DNA of 64,000 bases from Hippasteria phrygiana. Lineage: Eukaryota > Echinodermata > Asteroidea > Valvatida > Goniasteridae. Location of the stretch: the NCBI GenBank assembly GCA_037893225.1, contig JAZGUH010000085.1, forward strand, positions 62,001 to 126,000, given 5' to 3'. The position numbers and the translations under genes are program-made. Under the pieces are notes generated by a model. It did not search any database. It was given only the letters and a program-made list of their open reading frames with translations, and was not told the DNA's origin. Positions 14,301-23,300 of this stretch are shown here, piece after piece (within the stretch, counting starts at the first letter, position 1; each line of letters begins with the position of its first letter).

Positions 14301-17300
14301 GGGGGGGGGGGTTCCCTCTGCCACATATTGTGCTTCAGAATAATGGCGCTGTGCTTTCAGCCAAGCTGTATACAATTAACATATTAAGTGGCGGCCGCCA
14401 GATAATTAAGTGGCGGCCGCCAGATATTTATGTGGCGGCCGCCACATATTAAGTGGCGGCCACCAGATAATTAAGTGGCGGCCACCAGATAATTAAGTGG
14501 CGGCCACCAGATAATTAAGTGGCGGCCACCAGATAATTAAGTGGCGGCCGCCAGATAAACGGTACCAAAAAAATGTTTTCGCGCATTTGCAAAAAATTAT
14601 CCATCCCTTTTCAGTGGCACTATCTCCATAACTGCCGAATGCATTATTCTTGTATTCTGTAACCTACTTTCTACATCCTTTGGTATTCCCTCGCAAAACG
14701 GTGCGTAATGACTGCACTCTTCTACCTCGTAAGACTCCCCCACGCACTCGTTTCCCGCCCCTTGGGGGCGGGGCGTGTTGCACGCCCTCTCCTTTATATG
14801 TCGGCCCTGTCCGCAGATGGCCGTGCATACGGTCCACGAGCTCCACTCGCTCCAACCTCCCACTTCTGAAATTTGATGCAAGGTTGTTTGAACTTCAGTT
14901 CATATTAGAAGTACTGTAAATTCGTGTTCGGAGGGGGGGGGGGGGGGGTGATAATTTTCTTTTTCCAAAATCACCACCAAAAAGTGACCCCAGAACATTT
15001 TCAGCCTGAAAAAGATTAAGAAGAGGAAGGGGGGAAGGAGGTGATTAATATGAACATAGGGGCCGCTGATCAAAACACGTATACAATAATGTTTACAAGT
15101 GCAATGCATGAGGTACACAGAACGCATTTTTTATTACTTTTTGCCGTTTTTCGTCTGGGAAAATATCTCCCTTTTTTACGGTAGTAAAATTTCGGGGTGG
15201 AGGGGGGGGGGGGGGCGATCTTGTGAACCGTCACCACGGCCAAAAAAGTGTGGGGCCGTATCCATATATATCCTTGCAGTATTTAAACCGAGTATATCAA
15301 GAGTCTGAGTTCTGACTCGAAACTGATGAAGTGAACATGCATTGGTAGACCGACTTCACCGACATCGACGACTTGTCTGACTTCAGTCAGTGAATATGTG
15401 AATTGGAATGTCAGACTTTGTTTCTTTGCCAGGTGGATTTTGGTGAGGTTTGCTCTTTTTGGGCCATAAAGTGACCTAAATGAATTGACATTACAACTCA
15501 TTTCTAATAATATAAAGGGAAAAATTTTTATTTTGGAATTGTATCCAATTGGCTCAGAATTTCAAAAGTTTGGCATCCTCAAAAAAGGGCACTTTTGGCC
15601 CCAAAATCAAATTTGTTCAAAATCCACCATTAATGTTCCCAAAAGAAGGGACTAGGCAAAAAAGTCTCATGATATGTCAACTCAATTCAACCAGTTTAAG
15701 GGGGAAATTTGCCATTTTGAAATTTTGTCCAATTAATTTCAACAGTTTGGCATAGGTAGCAACTTCAAAAACAGTCACTTTCGCCCAAATATCAACCTTG
15801 TCTAAAATCCACCAAATGTTCCCAAAAGGAGGGACTATAGGCCTAGGCAAGAAACTCATTTCAACCAGGGGGGGAAATGGCTATTTGGGAATTTTATCCA
15901 ATTTTATATCAGAAGTTTGGGATAGCTAGCATCCTCAAAAATGTCACTTTCGTCCCAGAAAGTTTCAGGGGAATTTTTTTGAATTATCGAATTTGCTCAG
16001 AAATCTATGCAAATCTACGATCGTTTGTAAGCGTTGGTCTTACCGGGACAGAGGCCCGTCGTACCGGTACATGGTATTTCCCTGGTCAGCACCGCCGCGA
16101 CTCGCCCGTTGCCCACCGCGCACACGTCGCTGCCTTGGCACCGTCTGGTCGAGGTTTCCACCCCCTCGTTGCAGGTGGAGGAACACGCTGACCACATAGA
16201 CCACGGAGTCAGGAAAACACCAACTATCACATTACAACAAACGTTCTTTTCATTTCCAATTTCTCAATGAACTCATTTTTATCGGGGTCTAAAGTAATAT
16301 TTTATTAAATCAACCGTATGTGTGTTTCTTTTTCACTCTAAAATTTGGCGACATAAAAATTAATACATTTCAATTTTAAGACGCAAAAACTGATAAGTTG
16401 TAAGTTTGGACCAAAAACATTTTCCCGATTTTTAAAATAGTACGGAGTTTAAAAACAAAATCGGCATATTTTCGGATAATAATGTTCTTATGCGGAAGTG
16501 TAAACTTGTTCTGTAAGAAATGGCCCAGACCTTTGTTTTTTTACTTGCAAAAATGTACCAGGAACTCTTTGCACTTCCGCTTAGAACTTCAAAAGAAGGT
16601 AAATGTATCGTTTGCACGTCTTCATTGCCCACCTGGCCAATTAATGACTGGGACCAAGTCTACCATATTCAAGTCCCATCTACCATTGTTCATCACCCGA
16701 CTACCGATTTCTATGTGTTATATTGTGCACAAAATATAAAATAAAATAGTAACTTGACACACCTGCATCCACGCAAGAGTCATCAAAGCACGTGCCTTCC
16801 TCGTACTCCGATCCTTGACAGTACTGGCCGCCGTGCCGTGGCTGGGGGCTGGAACACCGCCGGGACCGATATGCCTTGCCGGTCCCGCACCGGGATGAAC
16901 AGCCGCTCCACATAGTCCACTCCGCCCAGCCGCCGTCAACTATTATAAGGGCGAGTCAAATAGGTATAATTAAACCCCAAATGTGATTTCATGAAAGTAC
17001 AGGTTAAACGATGTAATGTGATATATTGTGTGTTGTGGTACCCCAGCCCCGATACAACCTTGTAGAGTTATCAGAGTCTTGACCCCTTGAACCCGAGTTC
17101 AAAAAAGGAATCAACTCCTAAATAATATTTTGAGAATGACTCGGTTTAAAAACTTTGGGCTATGATAGAATAGGGTTTTTCAAAATACATTTGTTAGAAT
17201 CCCCAAATTGACTTTTCAGTGGGAAAAATGTTTGTTTCTGCTTGTAACTCAGAATCCATAGTGCGACTTTCCACTCATTTTGTGCTGCCAGGTCACAAAT

Positions 17301-20300
17301 ATATTACATATTAATCAGATCCCCCCCCCTAAAATAGTATCATTTTGTAGCCTAAGATCTTTTTAGACACTAAACCAGATGAAGTCACGGATTACCGAGT
17401 ATGAGTGACCAGTAACACGTAAAACCAGTCAAGATGTCAAAATTGGCACTAGATTGAATTTAATACATTTTTAAATATGAACAAAGAAACTGGCAGGAGC
17501 GGGATTCGAACCTGCGACCTCCGGGTTACCGTACCGGCGCTCTACCAACTGAGCTATCTTGCCCTATGTTGGCGGTCTCCCAAATTGTCAGTATCTTTGT
17601 TCGGGTGGGTGCAGATTGAATTTTACACGAATAATTTCAAGGCCCATAAATAAATAAGTTTACCTTTTCAGTTCGAAAATATTGCTTAAGTTCGAAATGT
17701 CAGGTCAGCTAATTTTGTTGATTTGTATATTTCAGGTGAATCTAACTAGTCATTTAGCAGTTTGCAGCAGTTTTAGTCATTTTCGAAAATATCACAGACT
17801 TTGGATTCTTTGATATTAAGAAAATTCTTTGTAACATTTGACACGTAGGACGGTAGGAGAATCAAGAAAATTCATTGCAAGATTTGCCAGAAGGAGATTG
17901 TATGTGCTTCACACAAAAATGCTAGTGCGCTGTAAACGTGTACTCCCCAGGATAATTATTTAAATAACATTCAATTTTTTATTCAGGGTCCTCGTTTTAA
18001 CAAAAACACGTGTGTGACGAAACACGGTACTCATACATTTGGCGCAATCGTTCCAACAATCAAGTCTACCACAAACTCACCGGCGCATCCTTCGAAATGT
18101 TTGTAGCAAATCAAATTCGTCCAGTAGGCATCCTGTACAGCGATAATAGGAAATGTGATGAATCGCAATGGAAAAATGTTTGACGGGGTTCATAGGGGGT
18201 AATGGACCTATGTTGGCACACCTTTCTCATCCTATCTGCACGCATGCAAGCCTCAGCAAAGTGTTACGCTATTTCTTCGTCGGTCTATAGACTATGTGCC
18301 CTTTGTTTACATCTGCACCGCCCTATATTCAAATATATGGAGGTTTTGCATAAACTAATTTGGTTAAGGGTGACACCAAAGGTCACATGTTCAAAGCATC
18401 TGACATAGACGCCACTCCTAAACCAAATGTTATGCAAAGCACGATGCATGCGTATACCGCCGGGACATTTCAATATAGAGTACCGAAGTGATGACGTCAA
18501 TCAATGCAATGTTCAGTGGAACCAGAATACATTCTAAACTGCATGTGTGTGGAACCATTGCCCCAGCAACTGACGTCAGACTTCGGTACTCTATAGATGT
18601 TAGCACGTGACGTCAGAGGGTACTTCGTCTATCACCAGTCTTTCCTCATAAAAAAGACGCGGTGTAGGCCTATAACAGGGCAAGTTGATATACGTACGGC
18701 TAGTTTACGGGGTCTGACCATCTCCGTTACTTGTTGGTAACTGCAGCGCCAATCCATGCACGCCATACTCAGTTCAGTATTTTCCTCGTTGAACGGCTCA
18801 ATCACCTTCAGAGCTCTTTGCTGTACAGAGTCCTCCTGGTTCTCCTCTGTAGAACCAAAGTCATCATTTCACATTTATTTCCGTAAACTGTACAAGACAG
18901 CAGCTCACATTATAGGCACAAGAAGAAAAACAATCATAGAATTTGACAATTACCAGCATGGCACATCCCAGAAGCCGAAACTTGTATAAAATACATCACA
19001 AGCGAACAAAATCTACTTTTAAAACACTGTTAACTGACCATAAACCATATATATTATTAGGGCTGTCCCGAATATACCAAATATTTGATCGTCAAGCGGA
19101 TATTCGAATACCATTTTGCCAGTTCGAATATTCGAAAAGATATATGCATGTACAGATACGACTCTGATGCTATTTTTAATAGAAAAGTTACGGCGCTTAG
19201 CAGTGTCAAATGCCGCATTTTTGTCAATCGCAATTTTTTTGTGGACGGAAGTTTATTGTTCCTGTCGCTGTCGGTAAAACCCTTGATATACAACAGAGGC
19301 ATGCAAAAAAAATGCTGTTTGAACGGTCCATGATATCAATCGCCATACGTAAAACACTGGCGTGCTTTTACGTGCAATGTTTTTTTTACCGGTGTGGCAT
19401 GCACTGAAAAACTTGATCGCCGAGTATCGAATATTCGAATAGTCAATAATTCGAAAATGAACAGCCCTAATATATATTATGGGCTCTATCTACTTGCACT
19501 GCGATGGAATACACCGTTCTACACATAGAAGGGACCCCTGGGCTGGAGACAAGACAGGCAAAGAGATAAACTAAACAGACGGATGAGACAAACAAACTAA
19601 TGACATAAACATGAAGACATTGTAATTTTAAATTAAAATCTGATAGGAACAAAGCACAGACTATACACACATGGACTGGCATTGAGGTATAGTAGTGCAC
19701 ATCTATGCACCCCGAGGGACTGTGAGTGACCAGAAGAGGGTCCTATTTCCCGAGGCCGAAGGGTAAGTAACCAGGCTATCCTGGTCACCGATAATGGATA
19801 AGCTCATCCTTTTGACCAATGGCAATATTTCAACCCCACGTATATATATTCATAGACATAGTATAGGAGTACCGAGTTCTAATACCCAACCCATAGGCGT
19901 AGCTAGTGGGGGAGGGGGGGGGGGGGGTAAGGGGGGTATTTACTCCCCCCCCCCAATATTTTCAGAGTGCCCTATTTTCTTTTTTTTACACCAAACTTTT
20001 TTTCCCACAAAAAATCAAAACCCTGCCCTCTACATGTATCTACGACATATCTGTGTTTAATGTCGCAAGCTATAGGAATGTAGCCCGTAAGTACACAATC
20101 GACGCAACATTAAAAATAATTTCCTTCATGCTGCTGGCCCTAGTGTGCCCTTACTGGAAATTATAGTGACCCCTGTTTTCCCCACTGAAAAATGTTAGTG
20201 GCCCCCACTGAAAAATGTTAGTGGCCCCCACTGAAAAATGTTAGTGGCCCCCACTGAAAAATGTTAGTGGCCCCCACTGAAAAATGTTAGTGGCCCCCAC

Positions 20301-23300
20301 TGAAAAATGTTAGTGGCCCCCACTGAAAAATGTTAGTGCCCCCTGTGCCCTAAAAATGTTAGTTCCCCCAGTGCCCCCACTGAAAAGTATTAGTTCCCTC
20401 AGTGCCCCCACTGAAAAATTTTGTTTCTCTGTGCTCTCACTAAACATTCTGGTGCCCCCTGTATCCCCACTAAAATTGCTGGTGCCCTCCTTGCCACAGC
20501 TAGTTGCGAATGCTGGTGCCGGGCCGGGCCCTCACTTAAAATGCTGTTGCCATGCATGGACCCCCCACTCATAATTATTGTGTCCCCAATGAAAATCCTT
20601 AGCAACATCACTGCACAATTTTCCCTAAATTGTTAAGAGTACGTAGCTGGCCATTCTAAGCTGTACAAACAATATGAATCTATGCCCTTTCCAATGCACT
20701 CCGGTCGAATGTGTGGAGGGAGCTGGATTCAAACACTCTCGTTGTTCAAAATAATAAAAATTGTTGGCTCAGTGGAAGAGCAAGTGGCGCATTACTGAAG
20801 TTAAGCAACGTTAATTGCAGTACTTGGATGGGAAACCACACAATGTAGCGTGCCTGGTAGCTATTGTACGACCCTTTTGGGCATGTTTGGGCTAGCCCAT
20901 TTGAGACCCAAGTGGGCCCCATCGGCCAAAACTGTATAGGGGCCCACTCAGTTGCCCATCAAAGGCCCCACAGGGCTTGCTGGCTTGGAAATAGTGTATT
21001 TAATTGTTCTGGGGCACGACAGGCCCTTATTCATCTCAAAAGGTCACGTCCTTCGGATGGGACGTTAAGCCGGAGATCTCGTGTGCTCTATGTGTTCAGT
21101 GCACGTAAAAGAACCTAGAGCACCTGTCGTGAAAAAGTAGGGTTTGCCCCTGTGCTTCTGGTGCCCTCATCACACATCCTGCAGTGTAATTGGCGCTTGT
21201 GTTGTTGGATGTTGAATGTTGAATGTTGAATTAAATAAAATAAATAAAATAGAGTTACTAAAAAGTACAGAAGTTGTTTTGTAACAGAAATTGTACATTA
21301 AGTTTATTTTTTGCAATTTAATGTTAATGACAGCAATTTTTTTAATTACAATTTTTAATTAAATTGCATGTCTTTCAAAACAAATCTATTGATCAAGAAG
21401 TGGTTGTATAGCGAATGTTTTTTTCACTTCTCACAGCCAATGGGCCATTCAGATCTTAAACAGGGTGTCTAAAAAAAAGCCCCTCCCAGGGTTGCAGCAT
21501 AATTCGAAAAAATGAAATGTTATTTCTACTTTTCTTAAATAATTGTGAAGCATATTTATTTGTACTATTTTCGGTAAAATTTCCACTTCAAAAAGGGAGC
21601 GGGGACATAATTTCCCTGCTGTTTAATCTGTTAAAAATCCCTGTCTACCTCTCAGCATGGATATATCACTTTATCAGGTGCCCTTTTTCACGTTTACCCC
21701 CCCCCCCCCCCCCCCCCAATAAAAATGACCTTGCTACGCCTATGCGACCAATTACTTGGAATAAAAAAGCTGATTTACCGGTTGTTGGGCAGGGCACGTG
21801 GACCCTACAGCTTGTCACGCCAGTGGTCTGTCCGTGACACTCGTTACCGCCGTTACTTGGCGGTGGCCAGTCGCAGACACGATACCTCAGTCTGGTTCCT
21901 TCACCACAGGTCGTGTCGCAGCCTCCCCACTCACTCCACGCACTCCATCCACCGTCCACTGTTGACCGTTCAAAAAGTGTTACACGAGTCTTCATCGACA
22001 CTCGGTGACAAACAATTGAAATGCTAACGGTTCAATATATCCAATATTATATCTTTGCCATCACGGGTACCAATTGTACCCCTATAATTTTACTCAATCC
22101 TTTCTCTTTGGGGGAAGAGAATCTGTCTTAAAGAACATATTGCTCAAGGACATAATTTAAGCACCGAGATCCACGGTTTGGCTTCAAGTAATCTTGAGAA
22201 TTGACCTATCGCCGTTTAACGAGCTAACCACGCCCCTTAGACAACCCAATAGGAACTTTGTGTGGTAATTTTTGTTTGTCCCAGATTTTGCGCGTTCCAC
22301 GTGAATTATAAATTGACGTGATTGGACAATAATTCACAAGCTGCGTTGTTGACGCGATTCGACTGCGATAGGTCAATTCCGAAGTTCACCGCTCTCAAAC
22401 CCTTTCAGGACACCGGCAATAATTTGCCCAATAGTCAGTGCTGAGTATAATGAAAATTATAAACAAGTAAACTGGACGAAGTAGGCCCTAAAACCCCAAA
22501 TTATAACACACTCGAAACTGATATCACTTGATTTCTCGTACCATAAGTTTAGGAAGAAAAGAAGTGCTGTTAAGCGAGGATGGGTGTTTGTGAACACAAA
22601 CCCACACATACCCTCGTACTTTCCTGTACTCATGAGGACATCAATGCTTTGTGTTTCCTATTCTGATTTTAACAAAAGATCGACTCTCGAGGACAAGAAA
22701 GATTCTTTTGTATTTTCTTTCTCCTCTTGTCCTCGAACGTGTGTTTTCTTCCTCCATGAACGTAGTACAATACAAGAGCACACCCACCCACATGCGTTTT
22801 ACTATACTTATGAGGACCATGAATAGACCCCTTCCCTTGTTTGTACTTTAACTTTTGCCGAACAGCTCCCATAAGGTTTGTACACGAAATTCTCCCAAGG
22901 ACTGTTATGGCTCAGGTCCTCGGGGTCATTCACTGTTATCCCTAATCCCCCATTGTCCCAAGTCCGCTATCGTATAGCTTAACCCGCTCATCGGCATACA
23001 TACATTTGTGTGGACATTCCTTTGTTCTCGAGTATAGATAAGACAAAACACACTTCAAAACGTTGCCATGCCTCGGACTGTAAACAGTTTTGGGGCGTGA
23101 AATTTCGACCATGATTTCCTGCACATTAATGCTACAGTAAACTTCGACATGAATAGTGTTGACTAAGGTCATTAGGGCCTAATGCATGACCTGATACGGT
23201 TGAGCGATCTATCATTTCAAAGAGAAGATCGTAAGCTATACACAATAAACTACTGTGGTGATGTCCGTTTGATCTGACAGAAGTTTGAGTCTGTGTTTCT

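Noticed and set aside
17491..17564. Functional tRNA-Thr gene
   Set aside because: The anticodon loop lacks T33, the acceptor stem has a mismatch, and both flanks are repeated at two other sites, which indicates a dispersed repeat. Annotated as tRNA-like only.
20160..20600. CRISPR-like array
   Set aside because: Units are directly adjacent with no unique spacers, in animal DNA; it is a minisatellite.
20765..20880. 5S rRNA gene
   Set aside because: Only the internal promoter-like part matches; it is followed by a SINE body and simple-repeat tail, so it is a 5S-derived SINE.
19894..21745. A single hAT element between GGCGTAGC at 19896 and GCTACGCC at 21732
   Set aside because: The flanks show no matching 8-bp duplication and the interval contains a minisatellite and a SINE; more likely two separate solo ends.
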